Of a stretch of DNA of 32,975 nucleotides, positions 1 to 8,105 are shown piece after piece. Position numbers and translations under genes: made by a program. This DNA is from Betaproteobacteria bacterium. Its GTDB lineage: Bacteria > Pseudomonadota > Gammaproteobacteria > Burkholderiales > SG8-41. Under the pieces are notes generated by a model, which ran no database searches, was not told the DNA's origin, and saw only the letters and a list, made by a program, of their open reading frames with translations. The first letter of the stretch is position 1; each line of letters begins with the position of its first letter. The DNA lies in NCBI GenBank assembly GCA_028292225.1, contig JAQGMV010000161.1:1-32975 (forward strand), given 5' to 3'.

Positions 1-1
1 C

Positions 2-100
2 GAGCGGCAGGAAAATTTCGCGTATTTCGCGACCGAGGACTATCGCATCGGCTACGATGCGTTCCTTTCAAAGAGGCGGCCGAAGTTCGTCGGTCGCTGA
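2..100 (+). CDS. Enoyl-CoA hydratase/isomerase, C-terminal fragment (cut by window edge)
   Basis: The first 33 codons of the window are open in frame 2 and end at TGA 98-100. The peptide contains NFAYFATEDYRIGYDAFLSK and ends in RPKFVGR. A tail of the form (E)DY..GY.AF..KR.P.F.G(R) is typical of crotonase-superfamily enoyl-CoA hydratases, which hydrate 2-enoyl-CoA esters in beta-oxidation-like catabolism. The catalytic part lies upstream of the window, so substrate specificity cannot be judged. It is followed after 30 bp by a CoA-transferase gene on the same strand, which suits a CoA-ester degradation operon. The family is assigned from the tail pattern only. Confidence 0.6.
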   Translation, partial: ERQENFAYFATEDYRIGYDAFLSKRRPKFVGR

Positions 101-130
101 TCGCACACCCGCTTTCAAGGATCTGAAAAC

Positions 131-1354
131 ATGCCCGGCCCTTTATCCCATATCCGTGTGCTCGATCTTTCGCGCGTGCTCGCTGCGCCGTGGACCGGGC
201 AGAACCTCGCCGACCTCGGCGCCGAAGTCATCAAGGTCGAGCGTCCGGGTAAAGGCGACGACTCCCGCGCCTTCGCGCCGCCTTTCCTCAAGGACGCGAA
301 CGGCAAGGACACCGCGGAGTCGGCGTATTTCGCCGCGGCGAACCGCGGCAAGAAATCGATCACGCTCGATCTCTCCAAGCCTGAAGCGCAGCAGATCGTC
401 CGCGATCTCGCCACCCGCTGCGACGTGCTCCTGGAGAACTACAAGTTCGGCGATCTCGCGCGCTACGGCCTCGCCTACGACGATCTCAAGAAGATCAACC
501 CGCGCATCATCTACTGCTCGGTGACCGGTTTCGGCCAGACCGGGCCGTACCGCGACCGTCCCGGGTATGACTTCATGGCGCAGGGCATGGGCGGGCTGAT
601 GAGCATCACCGGCGAGCGCGACGATCTTCCCGGCGGCGGTCCGCAGCGCGTCGGGGTTCCGATCGTCGACATGATGACCGGCATGTACGCGAGCATCGCG
701 GTTTGTGCCGCGATCGCCCATCGCGCCGAGACCGGGGTCGGCCAGCACATCGATCTCGCGCTGCTGGATACCCAGGTCGCTTTCCTCGCGAACCAGGCGA
801 TGAACTATCTCGCCACCGGCGAAGTGCCCGGCCGCCTCGGCAACGCGCACCCGAACATCGTCCCCTACCAGACCTTCAACACCTCGGACGGCGCGATCAT
901 CCTCGCGTGCGGCAATGACAATCTTTTCAACAAGTTCTGCGAGGTCGCAGGTTGCCGGGAGCTGGCCGCCGACCCGCGTTTTTCGAAGAACGCCAAACGC
1001 GTCGAGAATCGCGAGGCGATCACCGAGCTGCTCGCGGCTGTGTTCAGGAAGCGAACGACCCGCGACTGGGTGAGCGCGCTCGACGAGGCCGGGGTCGCCA
1101 ACGGCCCGATCAACAACATCAAGCAGGTCTTCGAAGAGCCGCAGGTGATCGCGCGCGGCATGCGCATCGACCTTCCGCATCCGACCGCGGGTACCGTGCC
1201 GCTCGTGGCGAGCCCGATGCGTTTTTCCGCGACGCCGATCGAGCACAAGCTGCCGCCGCCGACCCTCGGGCAGCACACCGAAGAGATCCTCCGCGAGGTG
1301 TTGGGGATGGACGACGGCAGAATCGCGAAGCTGCGCGAGACGAAGGTCGTTTAG
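131..1354 (+). CDS. CaiB/BaiF (class III) CoA-transferase
   Basis: This 407-residue protein belongs to the class III CoA-transferases, which move CoA between an acyl-CoA donor and a free carboxylic acid. The N-terminal IRVLDLSRVLAAPWTGQNLADLGAEVIKVE signature (residues 8-37) is typical. The likely catalytic aspartate, which forms the acyl anhydride, is Asp180 in VPIVDMMTGMYA. A GLMSITGE segment around residue 155 and a C-terminal LGQHTEEILRE motif also fit. Length is normal for the family. The ATG at 131 has an AAGGAT ribosome-binding site about 8 bases upstream. It follows the crotonase fragment by 30 bp and precedes a GntR regulator, so it probably activates a carboxylic acid for the same pathway. 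The substrate is not predictable from sequence alone. Confidence 0.9.
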   Translation: MPGPLSHIRVLDLSRVLAAPWTGQNLADLGAEVIKVERPGKGDDSRAFAPPFLKDANGKDTAESAYFAAANRGKKSITLDLSKPEAQQIVRDLATRCDVLLENYKFGDLARYGLAYDDLKKINPRIIYCSVTGFGQTGPYRDRPGYDFMAQGMGGLMSITGERDDLPGGGPQRVGVPIVDMMTGMYASIAVCAAIAHRAETGVGQHIDLALLDTQVAFLANQAMNYLATGEVPGRLGNAHPNIVPYQTFNTSDGAIILACGNDNLFNKFCEVAGCRELAADPRFSKNAKRVENREAITELLAAVFRKRTTRDWVSALDEAGVANGPINNIKQVFEEPQVIARGMRIDLPHPTAGTVPLVASPMRFSATPIEHKLPPPTLGQHTEEILREVLGMDDGRIAKLRETKVV

Positions 1355-1360
1355 CAGTTG

Positions 1361-1381
1361 CTGCAGGCGCCCCGCCTGCAG
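1361..1381. repeat. Inverted repeat after the CoA-transferase gene
   Basis: A perfect 9-bp stem, CTGCAGGCG / CGCCTGCAG, with a 3-base CCC loop starts seven bases after the CoA-transferase stop codon. On the plus strand it is followed by GAAAAATAAG rather than a T-run, so it is not a canonical rho-independent terminator. It may stabilise the mRNA 3' end or slow read-through into gntR. Confidence 0.45.
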
Positions 1382-1420
1382 AAAAATAAGTCCGGCGAGC
1401 GGGGCCGCAACGCGGCCTGA

Positions 1421-1450
1421 TTGACGATTGTCGACAAAGCGTATCAAATT
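1421..1450 (+). promoter_or_regulatory. Putative gntR promoter with palindromic operator
   Basis: A perfect 10-bp palindrome TTGTCGACAA (1428-1437) lies just downstream of a -35-like TTGACG (1421-1426) and upstream of an AT-rich TATCAAATT stretch (1442-1450) that could serve as the -10. FCD-type GntR regulators commonly bind short palindromes of the form TNGTNNNACNA, and this site fits. Its position between promoter elements, directly before gntR, suggests autorepression. The -10 is weak, so promoter geometry is inference. Confidence 0.5.
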
Positions 1451-1463
1451 GCCGACTATCGTG

Positions 1464-2147
1464 ATGAAGACCACGGCCAAAGCGGCGAAGCGCCGCGCCC
1501 CTCCCGAATCGGCTCAGCTCTCGGTGCGCGTGACCGACCATATCGAGAAGCTGATCTCGGAGGGTCGCGTCCAGCCCGGGGAGCGCCTGAACGAGCTCGC
1601 GCTCGCTGAGCGGCTCGGCGTGTCGCGCGCGCCGGTGCGCGAAGCGCTGCGCAGCCTCGAAGGCCGCGGCTGGCTCACGCAGATCGCGAACCGCGGCATG
1701 TTCGTGCGCGAGCTTTCGGTCAAGGAGATGCTCGACATCTTCGACATGCGCGCGCTGCTCGTCGGCTACGCGGCCGAGCGGGCAAGCGAGCTGCTCAACA
1801 GCGAGCGCAGGAAGGCCCTCGCGAAGCTGCTCGACGAGATGGACAAGGCGGCGAAGTCGGATGACGGCACGCGCTATTACCGGCTCAATACCGAATACCA
1901 CGACGCGATCCTCGCGTTCTCGAACAACCAGCGCGCGGTCGAAGTCTATGCTGAGCTTGCGAAAGATCTGCACCGCTTTCAGCGCCGCTACTTCGACTTC
2001 GCGCCGAACATGGTGAAGTCCAACGCCGAGCACCGCGCGGTGTTCGACGCGATCGTCCGCGGCGACGCGGCCGAAGCGCGGCGGCTGTCCGAGCAGCACG
2101 TGCAGCAGGGAAAGCTACGTGTCCTGCAGACACTGCAGTCGAATTGA
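1464..2147 (+). CDS. GntR-family transcriptional regulator (FCD subfamily)
   Basis: A 227-residue regulator with an N-terminal winged helix-turn-helix (ELALAERLGVSRAPVREALR) followed by an all-helical FCD ligand-binding domain. Conserved FCD histidines, likely metal or ligand contacts, appear in EYHDAI, AEHRAV and EQHVQQ. ATG 1464 is preferred over TTG 1428 because the TTG lies inside the palindrome TTGTCGACAA, the probable operator. FCD regulators usually control neighbouring catabolic operons and respond to acids or CoA-related intermediates. Its position between the CoA-transferase and the oxidoreductase/F420 genes suggests it controls this cluster. The stop codon overlaps a REP-like hairpin at 2147. 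Confidence 0.88.
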   Translation: MKTTAKAAKRRAPPESAQLSVRVTDHIEKLISEGRVQPGERLNELALAERLGVSRAPVREALRSLEGRGWLTQIANRGMFVRELSVKEMLDIFDMRALLVGYAAERASELLNSERRKALAKLLDEMDKAAKSDDGTRYYRLNTEYHDAILAFSNNQRAVEVYAELAKDLHRFQRRYFDFAPNMVKSNAEHRAVFDAIVRGDAAEARRLSEQHVQQGKLRVLQTLQSN

Positions 2148-2169
2148 AACCGGGGTCTGTCCCCGGTTT
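2147..2169. repeat. REP-like palindrome (AAACCGGGG-TCTGT-CCCCGGTTT)
   Basis: A perfect 9-bp stem around a TCTGT loop begins on the last base of the gntR stop codon. It shares the core GGGG-TCTGN-CCCC with copies near 15611, 15659, 17723, 17751 and 29431-29489, so it is one member of a dispersed family rather than a private terminator. No T-run follows it. Confidence 0.75.
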
Positions 2170-2193
2170 GATCTGAACAGATAAGGACGATCG

Positions 2194-3141
2194 ATGAGAT
2201 TAGGCGTACTTCTTCCGCACCGCGCGGTGGTCATTCAATCGATGCGGCGCCCGCCGCTGGAGGAGTGCTGGGCGGTCGCGCGGCTGTGCGACGACGCCGG
2301 CATGGACGTGTGGGTCGGCGACAGCATCGTCGCGAAGCCGCGAATCGAGCCGCTGACGACGCTCGCGTACTGCGCCGCGATCACCAAGCGCGCGAGACTC
2401 GGCACGGCGATCCTGCTGCCGGCGCTGCGCCAGCCGACGGTGCTCGCACACGCGCTCGCGAGCCTCGACCAGATGTCGAGCGGGCGGCTGGTGCTGGGCC
2501 TGGGCGCAGGCTGGGGCCTGCCCGAGATCGTCCGCGAATGGGAAGCGTGCGGGCGTAACCACAAGCGGCGCGGGAAGGACCTCGAAGAGCACGTAGCCAC
2601 GTGGCGCAAGCTCTGGAGCGGCGAGCCGGTCACCTACGAAGGCAGCGATTTCAAGCTCACCGGGCACACCATTGGACCGCTGCCGTGGAACGAAGCCGGG
2701 CCGCCGGTGCTGATCACCGCCGGCAACCGCGGCGAGATCATCCCGGCGCAGATCGACCGCGTCGGCAGGCTCGCCGACGGCGTCGTGACCACCTACTGCA
2801 CCGACGATGATTGCCGGCGACTGCGCGAGCTTTGTGACGCCGCGTTCGAAAAACATAACCGCCCGCGGCCCGGTTTTCCGATGTGCGTCTACACGACGGT
2901 TCGCATCGAGCAGGACGCGGCCAAAGCCGAAGCGGTGACCGCCGAGTTCCTGAAGACGTATTACGGCGGCGGCGTCAACTTCCGCGGCCTGATGGGGCTC
3001 GGTACGCCCGGCGCAGTCATCGATACCCTCAAGCGCTATGAAGCGGCAGGGGTGACCGATCTTTGTATCCGCTTCGCGGGCACCGACCAGATTCCGCAGC
3101 TCGAGCGGTTTGCGAAGGACGTGCTGCCGGCGTTCGCCTGA
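2194..3141 (+). CDS. LLM-class (luciferase-like, probably F420-dependent) oxidoreductase
   Basis: A 315-residue TIM-barrel flavin/F420-type oxidoreductase of the bacterial luciferase-like superfamily. Supporting segments are the N-terminal MRLGVLLPH strand, DAGMDVWVGDS, the TILLPALRQPTVLAHALASLD block, SGRLVLGLGAGWG, VLITAGNRG and a C-terminal GTPGAVIDTLKRYEAAGVTDLCI. These match the general layout of F420-dependent methylene-H4MPT-reductase-like and glucose-6-phosphate-dehydrogenase-like proteins. Sequence alone does not separate F420 from FMN use. However, a complete F420 biosynthesis set begins about 1 kb downstream on the same strand, which makes F420 the more likely cofactor. The ATG at 2194 follows AAGGACGATCG. 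The substrate is unknown. Confidence 0.85.
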   Translation: MRLGVLLPHRAVVIQSMRRPPLEECWAVARLCDDAGMDVWVGDSIVAKPRIEPLTTLAYCAAITKRARLGTAILLPALRQPTVLAHALASLDQMSSGRLVLGLGAGWGLPEIVREWEACGRNHKRRGKDLEEHVATWRKLWSGEPVTYEGSDFKLTGHTIGPLPWNEAGPPVLITAGNRGEIIPAQIDRVGRLADGVVTTYCTDDDCRRLRELCDAAFEKHNRPRPGFPMCVYTTVRIEQDAAKAEAVTAEFLKTYYGGGVNFRGLMGLGTPGAVIDTLKRYEAAGVTDLCIRFAGTDQIPQLERFAKDVLPAFA

Positions 3142-3193
3142 ATCCACTCGAATGGCCGGCGGTGTTCAGTAACGCTGCCCGGCTGGAGGTCTG

Positions 3194-4165
3194 ATGAATT
3201 CTCGACGCGTACGTTCGACAGCCGCCTGGTGTGCGGCGCTGGCCTGGCCGCTCGTTCCCGCCATCGCCCAGACATACCCGGCGAAGCCGATCCGGATGAT
3301 CGTGTCCTTCGCGCCCGGCGGTGCGACCGACACCTTCGCGCGGGTGGTCGCGCAGCAGGCCGGCGAGGCTATGGGCCAGCAGATCATCGTCGATAACCGC
3401 CCGGGCGCGGGCACGACGATCGCGGCCGATCTCGTGGCCAAAGCGCAGCCCGACGGCTATACCCTCCTCTTTACCGACATTGCGACGCACACGATTACGC
3501 CCGCGATCTACCCGAAGCTGCCGTATGACGCGCTGAAGGACTTCGCGCCGGTCGCGCTCATCGCTTCATCCCCGATGATGGTCGTTGCGCATCCGTCGAC
3601 CAACGTGCGCACCGTGCCGCAGCTGATCGCGGCTGCACGACAGCACGGACCGATCACCTACGGTTCGTCCGGCACCGGAACCGTCACTCACCTGTCGCTC
3701 GAGAGCCTAAAGACCCGGACCGGCATCGAGCTCGTCCACGTGCCGTTTAAAGGCGGCGCCACGTCGGTGGTTTCGGTCATGACCGGCGAGATCGCCCTCG
3801 CAATCGCGACCATCCCCGCGGTGCTTCCGCACGTGCAGAGCCGCAGGCTCGTCGCGGTCGCGGTCACTTCGGCTAAGCGCGCGACGCAATTGCCCGATGT
3901 TCCCGCGATCGCCGAGACGGTCAAGGGATTCGACACCGCAGTGAACAACGGCGTGCTCGCGCCGGCCCGCACACCGCAGAACATTGTGGGCAGACTGAAC
4001 GCCGAGCTCAATCGGGCGGTCGACACAGCAAAGGCGAAAGAGGTGTTCGCAATGAACGCCGCTGAAGCCGTGAAGGTTACGCCCGCAGCGCTGGCCGAGA
4101 TGATGGCGCGCGACACCAGAAGCTGGGCCGAAGTCGTCAAGGCGAGCGGAGTGAAGGTTCAGTAG
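3194..4165 (+). CDS. Bug/TctC-family tripartite tricarboxylate transporter substrate-binding protein
   Basis: A 323-residue periplasmic solute-binding protein. The first 26 residues form a Sec signal peptide with RR near the start and a hydrophobic stretch ending in PAIAQ. The mature part begins with YPAKPIRMIVSFAPGGATD, the hallmark of Bug proteins, followed by IIVDNRPGAGTTIAADLVAKAQPDGYT and VPFKGGATSVVSVMTGEIA. Bug proteins bind carboxylates or aromatic acids in the periplasm. A strong GGAGGT ribosome-binding site (3185-3190) precedes ATG 3194. No TctA or TctB membrane subunit is present in the window. It lies between the LLM oxidoreductase and the F420 genes, so it may deliver or sense the pathway substrate. 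Confidence 0.92.
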   Translation: MNSRRVRSTAAWCAALAWPLVPAIAQTYPAKPIRMIVSFAPGGATDTFARVVAQQAGEAMGQQIIVDNRPGAGTTIAADLVAKAQPDGYTLLFTDIATHTITPAIYPKLPYDALKDFAPVALIASSPMMVVAHPSTNVRTVPQLIAAARQHGPITYGSSGTGTVTHLSLESLKTRTGIELVHVPFKGGATSVVSVMTGEIALAIATIPAVLPHVQSRRLVAVAVTSAKRATQLPDVPAIAETVKGFDTAVNNGVLAPARTPQNIVGRLNAELNRAVDTAKAKEVFAMNAAEAVKVTPAALAEMMARDTRSWAEVVKASGVKVQ

Positions 4166-4180
4166 ACGTCCGGGGTTCAG

Positions 4181-6622
4181 GTGACAGAGGCCGAGATGGA
4201 TGTGACAGAGAACATGAGAAGACCATTGCAACGCACCCGTTCGTCGGAGTCGGGCGATCCGCACGCCGACATCCTCCATCTGCCGACGTTCAGCGCGGCT
4301 GCGCTGATGCCCGAAGCCGCCCGCCTGCGCGATTCCGCGCACGGGCGCATCCTCAGCTATTCGCGGAAGGTCTTCATTCCGCTGACCCGGCTCTGCCGCG
4401 ACGTGTGCAGCTACTGCACTTTTGCGCAGCGGCCGAGGCGAGGAGCGCATGCGTATCTCACCGCGGACGAAGTGCTCGCGATCGCGCGTGCAGGACAGGA
4501 CGCCGGATGCACCGAAGCGCTTTTCACCCTGGGCGACAAACCGGAGGCGCGATACAAGGTCGCGCGCGAAGAGCTACAGGCGCTCGGCGCTTCGAGCACG
4601 ATCGAGTACCTCGCGCGCATGTGCGAGCTGGTGCTGAAGGAAACCGGGCTGCTTCCGCACGCCAATCCCGGGGTGGTCAACCGTGCAGAGCTCGCGCGGC
4701 TGCGCGAAGTGAGCGCGTCGCAGGGCATGATGCTCGAAAGCACGGCGGATCGCCTCTGCGAGCGCGGCGGACCGCACTTCGGCTCGCCCGACAAGCGCCC
4801 CGCGGTGCGCCTGGAAACGCTCAGGTTCGCAGGCGAGCTGCAGATCCCTTATACGAGCGGGATCCTGATCGGCATCGGCGAGACTCGCGCCGAGCGTATC
4901 GACGCGCTGATCGCGATCCGCGATCTGCACGAGCGCTACGGCCACATCCAGGAAGTCATCATCCAGAACTTTCGCGCGAAGCCGGACACGCGTATGGCCG
5001 ATGTGCCGCATGCGACGCACGAGGAGCTCCTCTGGACCGTTGCCGCCGCGCGCCTCGTCCTCGGCGCCGAAATGAACATTCAGGCGCCGCCGAACCTGAG
5101 CGGCAACGACTGCGGGGCCCTCATCGACGCGGGCATCAACGACTGGGGCGGAGTCTCGCCGGTCACGCCGGATCACGTGAATCCCGAAGCGCCGTGGCCG
5201 GCGGTCGAGGCGCTGCGCGAGACCACGCGCGGCAAAGGCAAGATTCTGGTCGAGCGACTTCCGAGCTATCCCGCGTATGTGGCCGAAGTCTCACGCTGGC
5301 ATGCGCCTGCGGTTGCGAAAGCCGTCGTGCGCGCGAGCGACTCGGCAGGCTACGCGCGCATGGACGAGTGGTCGCCCGGTCTCGCGGACGCGACGGGTGT
5401 CGTCCCGCTCCGGCGGGCGAAGCCTGCAGTGGCCGCGGAGCTGCGGGAGATCGTGGATAAAGCGCGTAGCGGTGCACCGCTGGCCGAGCCGCAGATCGTT
5501 CGCCTCTTCGCGGCTCGTGAAGACGAGCTCCATCACGTGTGCGATTCCGCTGACGCCCTGAGGCGTGAGACCGTCGGCGACACCGTGTGCTACGTCGTGA
5601 ACCGCAACATCAACTACACCAACATCTGCACCTACAAGTGCACCTTCTGCGCCTTCTCCAAGGGACGGCGCGCGCACTCGCTGAGGGGAGACCCTTATGA
5701 CCTTCCGCTCGCCGAGATCGAGCGGCGAGTCGCCGAAGCGTGGGATCGAGGCGCGACCGAAGTGTGCATGCAGGGTGGTATCCATCCGAAATACGACGGC
5801 CGCACCTATCTCGCGATACTCGAGGCGGTAAAGCGCGCCGCGCCGGACATTCACGTCCACGCCTTCACTCCGCTCGAAGTGAGCCACGGCGCTTCGACGC
5901 TTCGAATGAGCGTGCGCGATTTCCTGCGCGAGCTGATCACTGCCGGACTGAACACACTTCCGGGCACTGCCGCTGAAATTCTCGACGATGAAGTGCGCGC
6001 CCGCATCTGCCCGGACAAGGTGAATACCGGCGAGTGGCTCGGCGTCATGGAGACTGCGCACGAGCTCGGCCTGCGCTCGACCGCGACCATCATGTTCGGA
6101 CACCTGGAGGCGCCGAGTCACTGGGCGCGGCACCTCCTGCGGGTTCGCGAGCTGCAACAGCGCACCGGCGGCTTCACCGAATTCATCCCGTTGCCTTTCG
6201 TGCACATGGCGGCGCCCGTCTATCTGAAAGGCGAAGCTCGCAAAGGCCCGACTTACCGCGAAGCTATCCTCATGCACGCGGTCTCACGGCTCGTACTGCA
6301 CCCGCTGATCTCCAACATACAGGTCTCATGGGTGAAGCTCGGGGAAGAGGGCGCGCGCGCGTGCCTCAACGCAGGCGTGAACGATCTCGGCGGAACGCTC
6401 ATGAACGAGAGCATCTCGCGCGCGGCGGGAACCCAGCACGGGCAGGAGATGGCGCCGGCGCAGATGGAGCGCCTGATCCGCTCGGCAGGGCGCGAGCCTG
6501 CGCAACGAACCACGCTGTATGGTGTCCCGCGAGCCGACCAGAGCGCGCGCTCCCATAGCGCGGCGGCGCTCGAGCCGGTCAGGCTCGCCGCGGCGCCAGC
6601 GACTGAAACGAGGGCCGCATGA
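4181..6622 (+). CDS. fbiC: Bifunctional FO synthase (CofG-CofH fusion)
   Basis: An 813-residue fusion of two radical-SAM enzymes that together make 7,8-didemethyl-8-hydroxy-5-deazariboflavin (FO), the F420 chromophore, from tyrosine and a flavin-pathway pyrimidine. The N-terminal half is CofG-like, with the radical-SAM cluster C72-x3-C76-x2-C79 in LCRDVCSYC. The C-terminal half is CofH-like, with C483-x3-C487-x2-C490 in NICTYKCTFCAFSKG and the downstream ELITAGLNTLPGTAAEILDD region. Domain order and length match actinobacterial FbiC. GTG 4181 is one possible start. ATG 4196, GTG 4202 and ATG 4214 are in-frame alternatives, and GTGACAGAG is duplicated at 4181 and 4202. The stop overlaps the next start (ATGA). 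This is a diagnostic F420 gene. Confidence 0.95.
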   Translation: MTEAEMDVTENMRRPLQRTRSSESGDPHADILHLPTFSAAALMPEAARLRDSAHGRILSYSRKVFIPLTRLCRDVCSYCTFAQRPRRGAHAYLTADEVLAIARAGQDAGCTEALFTLGDKPEARYKVAREELQALGASSTIEYLARMCELVLKETGLLPHANPGVVNRAELARLREVSASQGMMLESTADRLCERGGPHFGSPDKRPAVRLETLRFAGELQIPYTSGILIGIGETRAERIDALIAIRDLHERYGHIQEVIIQNFRAKPDTRMADVPHATHEELLWTVAAARLVLGAEMNIQAPPNLSGNDCGALIDAGINDWGGVSPVTPDHVNPEAPWPAVEALRETTRGKGKILVERLPSYPAYVAEVSRWHAPAVAKAVVRASDSAGYARMDEWSPGLADATGVVPLRRAKPAVAAELREIVDKARSGAPLAEPQIVRLFAAREDELHHVCDSADALRRETVGDTVCYVVNRNINYTNICTYKCTFCAFSKGRRAHSLRGDPYDLPLAEIERRVAEAWDRGATEVCMQGGIHPKYDGRTYLAILEAVKRAAPDIHVHAFTPLEVSHGASTLRMSVRDFLRELITAGLNTLPGTAAEILDDEVRARICPDKVNTGEWLGVMETAHELGLRSTATIMFGHLEAPSHWARHLLRVRELQQRTGGFTEFIPLPFVHMAAPVYLKGEARKGPTYREAILMHAVSRLVLHPLISNIQVSWVKLGEEGARACLNAGVNDLGGTLMNESISRAAGTQHGQEMAPAQMERLIRSAGREPAQRTTLYGVPRADQSARSHSAAALEPVRLAAAPATETRAA

Positions 6623-7305
6623 GCGAGCGCATGATAATCGCCGTGCTCGGCGGCACCGGGGCCGAAGGCGGCGGGCTCGCGTTTCGCTGGGCCATGAAAG
6701 GGCACGACGTCATCATCGGCTCGCGCAGCGCCGACAAGGCGATCGCAGCCGCGGCAGAGCTCAACGCGCTGCTCCCCGAACGCCACGTCCGCGGTGCTGC
6801 GAATGTCGATGCCGCGAGCGAAGCGCAGATCGTGGTCCTCGCCGTGCCGTATGCGGCGCAGCTCTCCACTGCGCAGGAGGTGAGCGTGCAGCTCGACGGC
6901 AAGATCCTCGTCGATGTGACGGTCCCTCTCGCACCGCCGGTCGATCGCGTTAAGCTTCCGAACGGGGAGTCGGCGGTGCTCGCGCTCCAGCGGGCACTCG
7001 GCGCCGGCGTCAAAGTCGTATCCGCATTTCAGAACGTGTCGGCGACCCACCTCAAGGACCCCGGTCACCCAATCGACTGCGACGTGCTCGTCTGCGGCGA
7101 CGATCGCGACGCGCGCGAGCAGGTGATCGGCCTTGCGCGTGACGCCGGTTTGCGCGCGCTGCACGCAGGGGCGCTTGCGAACTCCGCAGCGGTCGAGGCG
7201 ATGACCTCGGTGCTGATCGCGATCAACAAGCACTACAAGGTGCGCGCCTCGGGTGTGAGGATCACCGGGGTTGCGCAGCACGACCCCGTCAGCGGTAAAC
7301 GGTAA
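6619..7305 (+). CDS. npdG: F420H2:NADP+ oxidoreductase (NpdG/Fno-type)
   Basis: A 228-residue protein with an N-terminal Rossmann fold, IAVLGGTGAEGGGLAFRWAMKGHDVIIGSRS, characteristic of NADPH-dependent F420 reductases. These transfer hydride between NADP(H) and the deazaflavin. Further matches are IVVLAVPY, ILVDVTVPL and SAFQNVSATHL. Length is normal. The start overlaps the fbiC stop by 4 bp (ATGA), implying translational coupling. It would supply reduced F420 to the LLM oxidoreductase. The last residues (SGKR) and the stop codon are encoded by the start of a CGGTAAN heptamer array, so the natural C-terminus may have been altered by the repeat. Confidence 0.9.
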   Translation: MSERMIIAVLGGTGAEGGGLAFRWAMKGHDVIIGSRSADKAIAAAAELNALLPERHVRGAANVDAASEAQIVVLAVPYAAQLSTAQEVSVQLDGKILVDVTVPLAPPVDRVKLPNGESAVLALQRALGAGVKVVSAFQNVSATHLKDPGHPIDCDVLVCGDDRDAREQVIGLARDAGLRALHAGALANSAAVEAMTSVLIAINKHYKVRASGVRITGVAQHDPVSGKR

Positions 7306-7320
7306 GCGGTAACCGTAAGC
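7293..7320. repeat. Four-unit heptamer array (CGGTAAN-type)
   Basis: Four consecutive 7-bp units, CGGTAAA, CGGTAAG, CGGTAAC and a degenerate CGTAAGC, run from 7293 to 7320. The array overlaps the 3' end and stop codon of npdG and fills most of the gap before cofE. It is one of three heptamer arrays in this window; the others, at 11993 and 19555, are of the AGTGNNN type. Confidence 0.8.
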
Positions 7321-7340
7321 AGTGACGCGAGAACCCGGAC

Positions 7341-8105
7341 GTGGCACGTAACCTTTCCCTGTTTGCGCTGGAAGGCATCCCGGAGATCGAGCCGGGCGCG
7401 CCGCTCGCGCCGCTCCTGCTCCAGGCGATCGAAAGGGCGGGGATGCGGCTCGAAGCCGGCGATGTGCTCGTGCTCGCGCAGAAAATCGTTTCCAAGGCCG
7501 AAGGGCGCCAGGTGCGGCTTGCGGACGTCGAGCCGTCCGCGCGCGCGCTGGAGCTCGGCCTGCTCACCGGCAAGGACCCGCGGCTCGTCGAGCTCATGCT
7601 CCGTGAATCGCACGAAGTGCTGCGAGCAAAGATGAACGTGCTCATCGTCGAGCACCGGCTCGGCTGCGTCATGGCGAGTGCAGGGATAGACCAGTCCAAC
7701 GTGCCTTCAGCAGACGACGATTGTGCGCTGCTGCTCCCCGAAGATCCGGAGGCTTCGGCGCGTCGGCTCCGCGACGAGCTGTGCGCAGCGACCGGGCGCG
7801 AGGTGGCGGTGGTGATCAACGACAGCTTCGGCCGGGCATGGCGCAACGGCGTGACCGGCACCGCGATCGGCGTCGCAGGCATCCCGGCGCTCGTGGATAT
7901 GAGAGGCCGCCCGGATCGCGACGGGCGCGCGCTGCACGTCACGCAGGTCGCCGCGGCCGACGAGCTCGCCGCCGCCGCTTCGCTCGTGATGGGGCAGGCG
8001 GGCGAAGGGGTGCCCGCAGTGCTCGTCCGCGGTTTTCCGTATTCACGGCGCGAAGGCAGCGTGCAGGAGCTGATTCGCCCGCGAGGCGAGGATCTGTTCC
8101 GGTGA
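7341..8105 (+). CDS. cofE: Coenzyme F420-0:L-glutamate ligase (single-domain CofE)
   Basis: A 254-residue CofE protein, which adds L-glutamates to F420-0 using GTP. Matching segments are LVLAQKIVSKAEGR, the RESHEVLR region, GCVMASAGIDQSNV, VVINDSFGRAWRNGVTGTAIGVAG and the C-terminal GVPAVLVRG. The start is GTG 7341, and the stop overlaps the cofD start (GTGA). Mycobacterial FbiB carries an extra C-terminal nitroreductase-like FMN domain that reduces dehydro-F420-0. This protein stops after the ligase domain, so any such reduction would need another enzyme. A heptamer repeat lies between npdG and this gene. Confidence 0.92.
   Translation: MARNLSLFALEGIPEIEPGAPLAPLLLQAIERAGMRLEAGDVLVLAQKIVSKAEGRQVRLADVEPSARALELGLLTGKDPRLVELMLRESHEVLRAKMNVLIVEHRLGCVMASAGIDQSNVPSADDDCALLLPEDPEASARRLRDELCAATGREVAVVINDSFGRAWRNGVTGTAIGVAGIPALVDMRGRPDRDGRALHVTQVAAADELAAAASLVMGQAGEGVPAVLVRGFPYSRREGSVQELIRPRGEDLFR

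Noticed and set aside
1361-1381. Rho-independent terminator after the CoA-transferase
   Set aside because: The stem is perfect but is followed by an A-run, not a T-run, on the coding strand; kept only as an inverted repeat.
143-1480. Long minus-strand frame opposite the CoA-transferase
   Set aside because: Arginine- and alanine-rich shadow typical of high-GC DNA; the plus strand encodes a clear CaiB/BaiF protein.
7293-7320. CRISPR or iteron-like array
   Set aside because: Units are only 7 bp with no spacers, too few for CRISPR, and no replication or Cas genes are near.
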